A stretch of 64,000 bases of DNA from Bradyrhizobium sp. WSM471 (GTDB taxonomy: Bacteria > Pseudomonadota > Alphaproteobacteria > Rhizobiales > Xanthobacteraceae). The DNA lies in the NCBI RefSeq assembly GCF_000244915.1, contig NZ_CM001442.1, positions 496,001 through 560,000 of the forward strand. The letters are read 5' to 3'. The notes beneath the pieces were generated by a model. The model worked only from the letters and a program-made list of their open reading frames with translations, ran no database searches and was not told the DNA's origin. This document shows, piece by piece, positions 26,686 to 35,329 of this stretch (position 1 is its first letter; the number at the start of each line of letters is the position of its first letter). The position numbers and the translations under genes were made by a program.

Positions 26686-28758
26686 TCATCGATTAAAAAG
26701 CTGCCGCAGCACGTCGTTCATCGGCTGGCTGTCCTGCTGCGCCGCCGGCGGGTCCTCCAGGCCGGAGGGGGCCGGCGAGGCTTGCGGCATCAATGTGGAT
26801 GGCGCTGCAGGCAGGCTGCGGCTGCGGCCGGTGGCAGTGCCGGTGCCGTTTCCCGCACCACTGGAAAGTCCCTGCTGGATCAGATTGCCGAGCGCCTCGC
26901 CCAGGGGGCCGCCGAGCAAATTGTTCTGTCCCGGCTGCTGGGCTTGCGGATTGGCATTGCCGGCCGCATTGCCGCCACCCGGCGCGGCGGTCCCTCCGAG
27001 ACCAAGGTTGCTGCCAAGGCTGCCCAAAATATTGCCGAGCCCGGCCCCATCAGCGCCGAACAGCCCCTTGCCCATCTCGCGCAGCTTGGCATAGGCGGCG
27101 TCCGGATTGTCCAGCATGCCGGCCATGTCAGGATAGATCCGCGGCTGCGACCAGGGGCCCTGGATCATCACGGGGATGCCGAAGCCGACCGGCTCGGCGG
27201 CGCGACCCTGGCCCTCAGTCGTCATCACCAGCTTCGGCTCGACGCGAAAGCCCATCATCTTGGTGTCGAGTGCGACCGTGCCGGCGCCGGTCACGCGGAC
27301 CAGCGGTCCGGTCAAGTTGAGATCGGTCGTCACCGCCTGGCCCTTGTCGATCCGAAACGACGCCGAGAGCTGCGACAAATCCGTGCTCTGCTCCCGACTG
27401 TTGTCCTGGTTTGCCTGCCAGCCGGACAGCGTGCCCGATGTCAGCGAGCGGATCATCTGTGCGACGTTGATGCCGCGAATGGCGCCGTCCTGGAAATTGA
27501 CGAAGGCCGTGCCCTGCATGTTCGCCATCAGCGCGCGCTGGCTGGTGCCGGCGCTGCGCAGTGCGAGCTTGGCCTGCAGCTTGCCGTCGATCCGGTCGAA
27601 TTCGGCGAGGCCCTGCAGCAGCGGCAGCGCGCGCACGCCGGCGAGATCGGAATGCATGGCAAAGCTCGGCGCGCCGCTGGTCGCATCCAGGATCAATTCG
27701 CCCGTGACCTGGCCGCCATAGGCGCCGAGATTGGCGGTGCCGGCCTTCAGCACGCCGCCGGCGAGTTTTGCATCGACCGCCAGCGGCGCGAGGCGTGCAT
27801 CGCCGATCACCGCCTCGTGCGCGGAGATCCTGATTTGCGCATCGACATAGTTGAGCCCGGACACATCGATCGGCGCATCGCTCCAGGGCTGCCCGGACGC
27901 GCCTTCCGGCGATTTCGCCAGCGGAATCGCGAGCCGCTGGAAGTCGAGATCGACCTTGACCAGAGGCTTGCTCGCGATATCGACCGAGGCCCAGCCGTTG
28001 AACGCGCCATCGCCGAGCGTGCCACTCACGCCGTTGATCATCACGACGTCGCCACTAAGCCGCATCTCGGCATGACCCGCGAGCCGGGACTTCAGCACGT
28101 CCGGCATGTCGATGGCGAAATCCACCGGAATGGTCGGCCGGTCGGCCGGCGGCGCCGGCGTGGTCGCCTTGATGTCGAACTTGGTCGGATGCTCGCCGAC
28201 CCGTGCGGTGCCGGTGATATTGATCTTGCGATCACGGCCGACGATCGCATCGGCATTGACGGCGCTGATGCGGCTCTCGACGCGATCGCGCACGCGCGCG
28301 AATGCGATCTCGCCATCGGTGACCTTGATACGGTCGATGGCGGCACCCTCGGTATCGAGCGCGACCGGCTTCGACGTGCCGCCGGCATTCGGCAGGCGCT
28401 CACGCAGCAGCGGCTGGTAGAGCACGGGATGGGTGACGACGAGCTCGCTGATCTTGGGGCGGCCCGACCAGACGCTCGAGAGCGACATGTCGGCCTGCAC
28501 GCTCTCGATGGTCAAGCGCGTGATGCCGCTGCGGTCCTTGGGGTCGGCAAGCGTGAGGTCGTTCAGCGTCACGTTCAGCGTCGGCCACAGGCTGATTCGG
28601 GTCGTGCCGTCGATCGACAGGCGATAGCCGGTCGCGTTCTCGACCCGCGAGGCAATCGTCGACGTCAGGAAGCCCGAGGGGATTCCGACCACCAGCAGGA
28701 GTGCGATCACGATGACGACTGCGGCCACCGCCGCGCCGGCGAATTTCACTGCTCTCAT
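26686..28758 (-). CDS. AsmA family protein
   Basis: A 690-aa protein with one N-terminal anchor (FAGAAVAAVVIVIALLLVVG) followed by an AsmA N-terminal domain (VENATGYRLSIDGTTRISLW, typical of the family) and a C-terminal AsmA-like domain (GTAFVNFQDGAIRGINVAQM). The last 120 residues are a Gly/Pro/Gln-rich tail. AsmA-like proteins are periplasmic, anchored in the inner membrane, and are thought to influence outer-membrane assembly and lipid transport. GGAAGG precedes the ATG at 28758. It is divergent from the Crp/Fnr gene, with 235 bases between. Confidence 0.9.
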   Translation of the reverse strand: MRAVKFAGAAVAAVVIVIALLLVVGIPSGFLTSTIASRVENATGYRLSIDGTTRISLWPTLNVTLNDLTLADPKDRSGITRLTIESVQADMSLSSVWSGRPKISELVVTHPVLYQPLLRERLPNAGGTSKPVALDTEGAAIDRIKVTDGEIAFARVRDRVESRISAVNADAIVGRDRKINITGTARVGEHPTKFDIKATTPAPPADRPTIPVDFAIDMPDVLKSRLAGHAEMRLSGDVVMINGVSGTLGDGAFNGWASVDIASKPLVKVDLDFQRLAIPLAKSPEGASGQPWSDAPIDVSGLNYVDAQIRISAHEAVIGDARLAPLAVDAKLAGGVLKAGTANLGAYGGQVTGELILDATSGAPSFAMHSDLAGVRALPLLQGLAEFDRIDGKLQAKLALRSAGTSQRALMANMQGTAFVNFQDGAIRGINVAQMIRSLTSGTLSGWQANQDNSREQSTDLSQLSASFRIDKGQAVTTDLNLTGPLVRVTGAGTVALDTKMMGFRVEPKLVMTTEGQGRAAEPVGFGIPVMIQGPWSQPRIYPDMAGMLDNPDAAYAKLREMGKGLFGADGAGLGNILGSLGSNLGLGGTAAPGGGNAAGNANPQAQQPGQNNLLGGPLGEALGNLIQQGLSSGAGNGTGTATGRSRSLPAAPSTLMPQASPAPSGLEDPPAAQQDSQPMNDVLRQLFNR

Positions 28759-28898
28759 GTCGACCTTCCAGCGGCGGACGACCGGCGTCCAATCCGGCAG
28801 ATGACCGTCATTTGCACGCGTCCTTTGCGCCTGAGTTTATCCCGGGACGGGAAGCGGCTCCAAGCACGTAAAAATAGTCTGGGGGTGCTGCAAAGTTA

Positions 28899-28914
28899 TG
28901 TGACTTATGGCACA
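28899..28914. promoter_or_regulatory. Crp-like half-symmetric site
   Basis: TGTGACTTATGGCACA matches the TGTGA-N6-TCACA pattern with one mismatch (GCACA). It lies about 80 bases upstream of the Crp/Fnr-family ATG in the divergent region with asmA, so it could mediate autoregulation. Identified by eye only. Confidence 0.45.
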
Positions 28915-28993
28915 CTTCCCCGGCGCGGTTTTACGCGATCCTGATGTTGATGGTTCCAAGCGATTTGCCAACCAAATTCACAAGGACATTGAA

Positions 28994-29668
28994 ATGAGCA
29001 AGCAGGCCGAATTTGCGGTCATCCTGAAGATGAATGCGATGTTCGCCGATCTCGGCGCAGACGAGCTCCAACGGCTGGCGAATCTCTGCCACACCCAGCA
29101 TCTGGGGAATGGCGAGGTGCTGTTCCAGAAGGGCGACGCGGGCGATGCGCTGTTCGGCGTGCGCCGAGGCCAGGTCCGTATCGAGACCGGCGCCTCCGAC
29201 GGCAGCCGCCTGACGCTGAACTTCATGGGGCCGGGCGACCTGTTCGGCGAGGTTGCGGTGCTGGACGGCCAGAGCCGCACTGCGGACGCGACCGCGGGCG
29301 AAGCCAGCGAGCTGTTCGTGCTGCGGCGCGAAGACTTTCTCGCCTTCCTCGAACGCGAGCCGAAGGTCGGGATCAAGATCATCGCGCTGCTGTGCCAGCG
29401 CATCCGCTGGCAAAGCGAACGCATGGAAGAATCCATGCTCCAGCCGCTGCCGGTTCGCCTCGCGCGGCGCCTCTGCGCGCTCGCCGCCGATTTCGGCTCG
29501 GAGGTGCACATCTCGCAGGAGCAACTCGGCGTGTTCGTCGGCGCCGCCCGCGAGAGCGTCAACCGCCAGCTTCAGGCCTGGCGCAAGGAAGCGATCCTCG
29601 ATCTGCAGCGCGGCCGCATCCTGCTGCGGAACATGACCAAGCTGACGGCGATCGCGCGGAACGAGTAG
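28994..29668 (+). CDS. Crp/Fnr family transcriptional regulator
   Basis: A 224-aa regulator with an N-terminal cyclic-nucleotide-binding-type beta roll (VLFQKGDAGDALFGVRRGQV, MGPGDLFGEVAVLDGQSRTA) and a C-terminal winged helix (SQEQLGVFVGAARESVNRQL). The PGDLFGEVAVLDGQSRTA segment keeps the Glu and Arg of the cAMP phosphate-binding cassette, so it probably binds a cyclic nucleotide. There is no N-terminal Cys cluster, so it is not an Fnr-type iron-sulphur sensor. Start at ATG 28994, preceded by AAGGA at seven bases; the longer frame from 28907 has no ribosome binding site. Confidence 0.9.
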   Translation: MSKQAEFAVILKMNAMFADLGADELQRLANLCHTQHLGNGEVLFQKGDAGDALFGVRRGQVRIETGASDGSRLTLNFMGPGDLFGEVAVLDGQSRTADATAGEASELFVLRREDFLAFLEREPKVGIKIIALLCQRIRWQSERMEESMLQPLPVRLARRLCALAADFGSEVHISQEQLGVFVGAARESVNRQLQAWRKEAILDLQRGRILLRNMTKLTAIARNE

Positions 29669-29675
29669 GATGCAA

Positions 29676-29912
29676 CTAGGCTGCTTCCGGCACGTAGTGC
29701 AAAACAAGCAGCTCGGATCGGGGACAAGGAGCGACGGCATATGGCCGCCCATCATCGTCGCTGAATTCGACGAGCACCGTCGTGCCGTCGAGCTCTTCGA
29801 CAACGGTGCCGACGTTCCCCCGCGCCAACCGGTGGTCCGGAAGGTTTGCCAGCAACGCGACAACATCCAGTGCCCCTGGCGCTCGATCTTCGTTGTTGTT
29901 TACTGCGCTCAT
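29676..29912 (-). CDS. DUF4926 domain protein
   Basis: A 78-aa protein with the pattern I associate with DUF4926: LDVVALLANLPDHRLARGNV, GTVVEELDGTTVLVEFSDDD, a small SH3-like beta barrel. Its start codon overlaps the stop of the interrupted DUF6883 gene (TAATG, one shared base), so its translation is coupled to that gene. DUF4926 and DUF6883 genes are, to my recollection, often neighbours and may act as a pair; the biochemical role is unknown. The longer frame to 30026 is the DUF6883 coding region read in another frame. Confidence 0.8.
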   Translation of the reverse strand: MSAVNNNEDRAPGALDVVALLANLPDHRLARGNVGTVVEELDGTTVLVEFSDDDGRPYAVAPCPRSELLVLHYVPEAA

Positions 29913-30244
29913 TATACCACCCAACAGGTGACGAAGGTTGGCCGGTCCTCGCCGGCTCGTACAATCCATGCGGTTCTTACCACGGCCTGCTTCTGATGTC
30001 GCCTGAGCAGGATATCTATGCGCCAATGGCTCCCCCAGCGATCTGTCGCAATCTGGACCGCATCGCCTGTTGGTGCGGCTTCAAGCAGGGCTTCGCGAAG
30101 CCAAGAGGCATCTTCACGTCGAAGATCGAGCGCGTCGCGGAAGACCCTTGCCTTATGCCGACCGCGTGGATGCGAGGGACTTAGGCACTAGTCTTCGATC
30201 TTCCGAATGTCGATGGTGGCGTTCTTGCCATTCGGAATATGCAT
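29912..30244 (-). pseudogene. DUF6883 domain protein gene interrupted by an in-frame amber codon
   Basis: Reading the minus strand from ATG 30244 gives MHIPNGKNATIDIRKIED, then TAG (30190-30188), then CLSPSHPRGRHKARVF and a further 76 residues in the same frame to TAA at 29914-29912. The complete 110-codon product, apart from the stop, matches the DUF6883 pattern (short N-terminal strand, LSPxHPRGRHKARVF, then a beta-rich end with RTAWIVRAGEDRPTFVTCWV). The amber codon stands where family members have a Tyr before CL, so one base change from TAC or TAT explains it. No good restart codon follows closely. It lies 30 bases after the RND pump gene and overlaps the DUF4926 start. Either a recent pseudogene, a sequencing error or stop readthrough. 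Confidence 0.8.
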
Positions 30245-30274
30245 CCTTGTGAAACCCTGTCGCTCGCCCGGAAC

Positions 30275-33200
30275 CTACTCCGCCGCAGGGTGCACGATGT
30301 TTTGCGGCCCTGGTGCCGCTCCCACCGGCGCCGCCTCGTGATGACCGGCGTCCTCCGCATCTTCGCTGTGCACGACCAGCCGCTTGGCGAAGCGCCAGAT
30401 CAGGGCGCCGAGATCGTCCATCACCATGAACATCGCGGGCACGAACACCAGCGACAGGATGGTCGAGAAGATCAGGCCGCCGATCACCGCGAGCGCCATC
30501 GGCGAGCGGAACTCGCCACCCGCACCGACCGCGAGCGCGCTTGGCATCATGCCCGCGGCCATCGCGATCGTGGTCATCACGATCGGGCGGGCGCGTTTCA
30601 TGCCCGCGTCGATCATGGCTTCTTCGCGCGGTGTGCCGGCGTGAATGGATTCGATGGCGAATTCCACCAGCATGATCGCGTTCTTGGTGACGATGCCCAT
30701 CAGCATCAGGATGCCGATCCACACCGGTGTCGTGAGCTGCTTGCCGGTGATCAGCAGGGCCGCGATCGCGCCGCCGATCGAGAGCGGCAGCGAGAACAGA
30801 ATGGTGATCGGCTGCAGGAAGGTGCCGAACAGCAGCACCAGCACGGCGTAGACCATCATCAGGCCCGCCGTGATCGCGGTAGCGAAGCCTTCGGACAGTT
30901 CGTTCAGGCTTTCGGCGTCGCCAGAGGGGGAGACCTTCACGCCCTTCGGCCGGCTCTTCATGACCGGAAGGTCGTAGATCTTCTTGGTGGCGTCGCCGAG
31001 CGCGGCGGAGCCGACGAGATCGGCTGCGACGGTGGCCTGTCGTTCGCGATCGTAACGGTTGATGCTGGTCGGCCCCTGGTCGAGCTTGACGTCGGCGATG
31101 ACGGAGAGCGGCACGCCGCCTTTCTCGCCATGCTCGCCGAGCGGCACGCGCAACTGTTCGAGCGTCTTCAGATTGCCGCGCGCGGCATCCTCGAGCTGCA
31201 CGCGGATCGGCACCAGACGGTCGCCGACGTCGAACTTGGCGAGCGCGGGGCCGACGTCGCCGATGGTGGCGACGCGGATGGTCTGCGACAGGCTTTCGGT
31301 CGAGACGCCGAGCCGTGCGGCGAGATCGGCACGCGGTTCGACGCGCAGCTCGGGTCGCTCCAGCGTGGTTTCCGAGATCACGTTGGAGATGGTGGGAATC
31401 CGCTTCATCTGCGTCGCGAGTTCGCTGGCGACGTTGTTGACGATGTTGGCGTCGGCGCCGGTCACGACCAGCGAGATGGCGCGCAGGCCGTTCTCGTCGA
31501 GGAACCAGAAGCGGATGTCCGGAATGTTCTCCAGCTCCTGGCTGATCGAGAATTCGAGCTCGCGCTGGGTGATGTCGCGGCTGTCCTTGGGCGTGTAGTT
31601 GATGATCAAGGCGGCGCGCCGGACTTCCTGGGTCCCCGGTGGAACGCGGCCGCCGTCGACGAAGATGCTCTTCACCTCGGGTCGCTTGCGCAGGCGCGCC
31701 ACGATGTCTTCGGTGACTTTTTCAGTGTAGGCGAGCTGGGTGCCTGGCGGCAGCTCGAGGGCAACCAGCGAGCGCGAGCTGTCCTGCGCCGGCAGGAAAC
31801 CCTGAGGCAGCAGCGTGATGCTCCAGATCGAGGCGGCGAAGACGCCGAAGCCGACCAGCACCGTAATGAAATAGTGCTTCACCGACCAGGCCACGAGCCT
31901 GTGATAGGACCGCAGCACGCGGCCGGGCGGCGGCTCCTGGTGATTGCTATGTTTGAGGAAGTAGGCGGCGAGCACCGGCGTGACGAAGCGCGCCGCGAGC
32001 AGCGAGAAGAACACCTGCACCGAGACGGTGATGCCGAACTGCTTGAAGAACTGTCCGGCGATGCCCGACATGAAGCTCGCGGGTGCGAAGATCGCGATGA
32101 TCGTCAGCGAGATCGCGATCACCGCGAGGCCGATCTCGTCGGCGGCTTCCAGGGCGGCACGATAGGGCGATTTGCCCATGTTCATGTGCCTGACGATGTT
32201 CTCGATCTCGACGATAGCGTCGTCGACCAGAATACCAGTCGACAGCGTAATGGCGAGGAAGCTGACGAGGTTGAGCGAGAAGCCGAGCAGGTCCATCGCC
32301 CAGAACGCCGGGAAGATCGACAACGGCAGCGAGATCGCGGCGATGATGGTGGCGCGCAGGTCGCGCAGGAACAACAACACGATGACGACGGCGAGGATGG
32401 CGCCTTCGAACAGTGTCGAGATCGCCGCGTGGTAATTGCCGTTGGTATATTCGACCGAGGTGTCGATCACCTTCAGGTCGACGTCGGGATAGGTGGCCTT
32501 GAGCGTGTCGATGCGCTTCTGCACGGCCTCGGCGACCTTCACGTCGCTGGCACCCTTGGAGCGCTTGATGCCGAGCGCGACGATCGGCTCGCCGTTGAAG
32601 CGGGCGAAGGTGCGGCGGTCTGCGATGGTGTCGGTGACGGTGCCGAGATCGTCGAGCCGGACCTCGCCGCCGCCGAACAGCGGAATCATGGTGCCGGCGA
32701 GGTCGCTCAGCGTCTTGGCGCCGGCGAGGGTGCGGATCGCCTGGTCGTTCTTGCCGATCTCGGCGCGGCCGCCGGCGACGTCGACATTGGTGCCGCGCAG
32801 GCTCTGGCTGACATTGACGGCCGTCAGCCCCATCGACTGCAGGCGGTCGGGATCGAGCGAGACCAGGATCTCGCGCTCGACACCGCCGATGCGCTCGACC
32901 TGGGCGACGCCGCGCACGCCCTGCAGCGCGCGCTTGACCACGTCGTCAACGAAATAGGAGAGCTGCTCCGGCGTCTTGCCCGGCGAGATCGCGGCGTAGG
33001 TAACGATCGGCAGGCCGATGACGTCGACGCGCTGGATCAGCGGCTCGGTGACGTTCTGCGGCAGGTTCGAGCGCACGCGCGTCACCGCGTCCTTGACGTC
33101 GTTGAGCGCGCGGTCGGTGTTGGTTTCCAGCGCGAACTGGATCGTCGTCACCGACAAGCCGTCGGTGATCTGCGAGGTAATGTGCCTGACGCCTTCGACG

Positions 33201-33424
33201 CCGGAGACGGCGTCTTCAACCGTCTTGGTGACCTGGGATTCGAGCTCGGCGGGTGCCGCGCCGAACTGCGATACCGCGACCGAGATCACGGGAATGTCGG
33301 CCGAGGGTAACCGCGTCACTGCGAGCTTGGTGAAGGACACCCAGCCGAGGATCAGGAGGATGATGGAAAATACGACCGACGGCAGCGGGTTGCGGATCGA
33401 CCATGCCGAGATATTGAGAGCCAT
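30275..33424 (-). CDS. RND multidrug efflux permease (HAE1/AcrB type)
   Basis: A 1049-aa inner-membrane proton antiporter of the hydrophobe/amphiphile efflux family. It has the usual N-terminal span, a large periplasmic loop, six spans, a second loop and six more spans. The proton-relay Asp pair is in LSTGILVDDAIVEIEN, and a second family motif is in LMGIVTKNAIMLVEFA. Full length. Its start shares one base with the adaptor stop (TGATG), so pump and adaptor are translationally coupled. No outer-membrane factor gene (TolC/OprM) is in the cluster; an OmpA-like gene lies upstream instead. Substrate unknown. Confidence 0.93.
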   Translation of the reverse strand: MALNISAWSIRNPLPSVVFSIILLILGWVSFTKLAVTRLPSADIPVISVAVSQFGAAPAELESQVTKTVEDAVSGVEGVRHITSQITDGLSVTTIQFALETNTDRALNDVKDAVTRVRSNLPQNVTEPLIQRVDVIGLPIVTYAAISPGKTPEQLSYFVDDVVKRALQGVRGVAQVERIGGVEREILVSLDPDRLQSMGLTAVNVSQSLRGTNVDVAGGRAEIGKNDQAIRTLAGAKTLSDLAGTMIPLFGGGEVRLDDLGTVTDTIADRRTFARFNGEPIVALGIKRSKGASDVKVAEAVQKRIDTLKATYPDVDLKVIDTSVEYTNGNYHAAISTLFEGAILAVVIVLLFLRDLRATIIAAISLPLSIFPAFWAMDLLGFSLNLVSFLAITLSTGILVDDAIVEIENIVRHMNMGKSPYRAALEAADEIGLAVIAISLTIIAIFAPASFMSGIAGQFFKQFGITVSVQVFFSLLAARFVTPVLAAYFLKHSNHQEPPPGRVLRSYHRLVAWSVKHYFITVLVGFGVFAASIWSITLLPQGFLPAQDSSRSLVALELPPGTQLAYTEKVTEDIVARLRKRPEVKSIFVDGGRVPPGTQEVRRAALIINYTPKDSRDITQRELEFSISQELENIPDIRFWFLDENGLRAISLVVTGADANIVNNVASELATQMKRIPTISNVISETTLERPELRVEPRADLAARLGVSTESLSQTIRVATIGDVGPALAKFDVGDRLVPIRVQLEDAARGNLKTLEQLRVPLGEHGEKGGVPLSVIADVKLDQGPTSINRYDRERQATVAADLVGSAALGDATKKIYDLPVMKSRPKGVKVSPSGDAESLNELSEGFATAITAGLMMVYAVLVLLFGTFLQPITILFSLPLSIGGAIAALLITGKQLTTPVWIGILMLMGIVTKNAIMLVEFAIESIHAGTPREEAMIDAGMKRARPIVMTTIAMAAGMMPSALAVGAGGEFRSPMALAVIGGLIFSTILSLVFVPAMFMVMDDLGALIWRFAKRLVVHSEDAEDAGHHEAAPVGAAPGPQNIVHPAAE

Positions 33425-34353
33425 CAGCGTACCCGCGTGCGATCGAGTTCATCAGCGAACATGGTCTTGATCTGGTCGCCGTCATGCAGCGAAGAGCCGG
33501 CGTCGGCGACGACGATTTCGCCCACGTTGAGGCCTTCCAGGATTTCCGTCGCGCTGTCCGACGACAGCCCGACCCGTACCTTGCGCGTCTCGACAATGTT
33601 GCTCTTGACGACCTGCACGGTGAGATGGTCGATCGCGGTCTTGGGAACCGCGACGCCGCAGCTGCGCTTGGCGTCGATGGAGGCGCGGGCGAACACGCCG
33701 ACTTTCAGCGAGGGATTGTTGGTGACGCTGATGCGCACGCGGCCGAGCTGGGTGGCGCGATCGATTTCGGGGGCGACCAGCCTGACCCGCCCGATCAGAT
33801 CGGGCGCGTCGTCGCGGCTGATGCGCACGGTCGCGCCGGAGCTGAGCTTGGCCATGTGCACAGCAGGCACCTGCGCGTCCAGCTCGATCTCGTTGTTGAC
33901 GGCGATGCGGAACATCGGGCCGGCCTGCGGCGAGGCCGGCGCGCCGACGATGGTGCGGACCTCGGTGACGAGGCCCGGCGCAGAGGCTTTCAGCGAGACC
34001 GGACCTTGCGGGCCGGGCCGCTGCGGCTGGCCCGGGATCTGGGGCGGTGCGGTCAGGCGCGCCAGCTCCTGATTGTCCGTGACGAGGGTGCCCTCGGTGA
34101 CGAAGAGGTCGGTGACCCTGGATCCCTCCTGGTCGGCGATAACAACGGCTTCGCGGCGCGGCACGAAGAAGCCGGTCACCCGGACCAGGTCCGAGAAGCA
34201 GGCATTGGTCGATTTGGTCACGATGACCAGCGCCTCGCTCGGGGTTTCCTTGGGCTCGGCGCGGTGCCGGTGCTCGAACAGATAATAGCCGACGCCGAGC
34301 GCGATGACGAAGACCACCGTTCCGGCCGGCTTGAGATATTGGGAGAGGTTCAT
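33424..34353 (-). CDS. RND efflux periplasmic adaptor
   Basis: A 309-aa membrane-fusion protein with an N-terminal anchor (AGTVVFVIALGVGYYLF). The lipoyl halves (TDLFVTEGTLVTDNQELARL and KASAPGLVTEVRTIVGAPAS) are joined by a Pro/Gln-rich linker (QIPGQPQRPGPQGPV) instead of a long alpha hairpin. CFSD (Cys52) and SCGVAVP match the orphan adaptor at 13695. ATG 34353 chosen for its anchor; AGGA lies about ten bases upstream. It overlaps the pump gene by one base. The short hairpin suggests an unusual contact with the outer-membrane factor. Confidence 0.9.
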   Translation of the reverse strand: MNLSQYLKPAGTVVFVIALGVGYYLFEHRHRAEPKETPSEALVIVTKSTNACFSDLVRVTGFFVPRREAVVIADQEGSRVTDLFVTEGTLVTDNQELARLTAPPQIPGQPQRPGPQGPVSLKASAPGLVTEVRTIVGAPASPQAGPMFRIAVNNEIELDAQVPAVHMAKLSSGATVRISRDDAPDLIGRVRLVAPEIDRATQLGRVRISVTNNPSLKVGVFARASIDAKRSCGVAVPKTAIDHLTVQVVKSNIVETRKVRVGLSSDSATEILEGLNVGEIVVADAGSSLHDGDQIKTMFADELDRTRVR

Positions 34354-34419
34354 TGCCGGATCGTCCTGGCCTGGCTCACGGCCATCCGCGCGCGGCCCAT
34401 GGAGAGCGTTTCCCTGAAA

Positions 34420-34450
34420 TAAAGCAGCGTCCCGCAAGCCTGCGGGACGC
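34420..34450 (-). terminator. Intrinsic terminator after the ompA-like gene
   Basis: GCGTCCCGCA and TGCGGGACGC form a perfect ten-base stem with a four-base loop. Reading on the minus strand it is followed by TGCTTTATTT. It lies 60 bases after the OmpA-like stop, separating that gene from the efflux operon. Confidence 0.75.
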
Positions 34451-34511
34451 GCGCTGGAAGCGAGACTTTACACCACATCACGACTTGTCACTTCAAAGGA
34501 TTACGTCGTGC

Positions 34512-35183
34512 TCACTTCGATGCGGTGGTCTTGTTTTCCATGTTGACGACCTGCACGCGACGATTGACCTCCGCCATCGGCTGGGCCGGGTCCTTCAGCT
34601 TGCTCTTGCCGTAGCCGACCGTGACGAGGTCGGTCGCGGAGATGCTGTACTTTTCGACCAAATAGCGCTTGATCGAATCCGCGCGGCGCTCCGACAGATC
34701 CTGATTGTAGCTCTCGCCGCCGGCGGCGTCCGTGTGGCCGGCGACCACGAAGGTCGAGCCTTTCAGGTCGGGGCTGGTCAGCGCGCGGCCGAGCGCCTGG
34801 ACCGAGGCAAGTGATTTGGCGCTGATATTGGCCGAGTTGTAGTCGAACGTGATTTCCAGATCGATGTTCGGCTTGTCCTTGGCCGCCGACGCGATTTCTT
34901 CGCGCTCGGTCGACGACAGCGACCGTGTCGAGCGGCCGCGCACGGACTGGATCAGCTTGGTCTCCGTCGCACTTGGTGCGGGATCGGCCTGCGGAGCGAT
35001 CGAGAGGCCGCGGGTCAGCGGCTTCTTCGACGGCGGCGCCAGCGCGCGGACGATCTCGTCCTCGGTGACGTTCTTGCTGTTGCCGTCGTCGCCCGCGAAT
35101 GCCAGCGGGATCGTCAGCGACAGCGCGGCGCCAACGGTGATGATGGACAGGATTGCGGTAAGTCCCTTTGCAGCCAATCTCAT
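34512..35183 (-). CDS. OmpA family peptidoglycan-associated protein
   Basis: A 223-aa exported protein with a signal peptide (to about IPLAFAGDDG), an acidic/helical middle and a C-terminal OmpA domain (LEITFDYNSANISAKSLASV, VAGHTDAAGGESYNQDLSER, AEVNRRVQVV). The domain binds peptidoglycan through its Asp/Arg pair. There is no transmembrane barrel, so it is a periplasmic or lipoprotein-like wall-binding protein. GGAGGG precedes the ATG. It lies directly downstream of the TPR caspase-fold gene on the same strand, 146 bases apart. Confidence 0.88.
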   Translation of the reverse strand: MRLAAKGLTAILSIITVGAALSLTIPLAFAGDDGNSKNVTEDEIVRALAPPSKKPLTRGLSIAPQADPAPSATETKLIQSVRGRSTRSLSSTEREEIASAAKDKPNIDLEITFDYNSANISAKSLASVQALGRALTSPDLKGSTFVVAGHTDAAGGESYNQDLSERRADSIKRYLVEKYSISATDLVTVGYGKSKLKDPAQPMAEVNRRVQVVNMENKTTASK

Positions 35184-35235
35184 AGCCAGTCCCTCCTGCG
35201 CAGCCAGCTGGCGCGGTTCGAAAATCCTGTAGTAA

Positions 35236-35258
35236 GCCGCCCCGAAAAGGCGGGCGGT
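35236..35258. terminator. Weak candidate hairpin between caspase-fold and ompA-like genes
   Basis: CCGCCC and GGGCGG face each other around a GAAAAGG-type loop. No T run follows, so it may attenuate rather than terminate readthrough. Confidence 0.3.
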
Positions 35259-35329
35259 GACATCCGTTCAATTAGTCTTCGCCGGGCCGTCGCGGGTTCG
35301 AGGCACATCGGCCCCAATTCAAAAAAATA

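Noticed and set aside
29846..30184. Plus-strand 112-codon frame
   Set aside because: It lies antisense to the DUF6883/DUF4926 pair, whose conserved residues explain the region better.
30239..33310. Very long plus-strand open frame (1023 codons) opposite the RND pump
   Set aside because: Composition is Arg/His/Asp-rich without domains, and the opposite strand encodes an intact RND permease.
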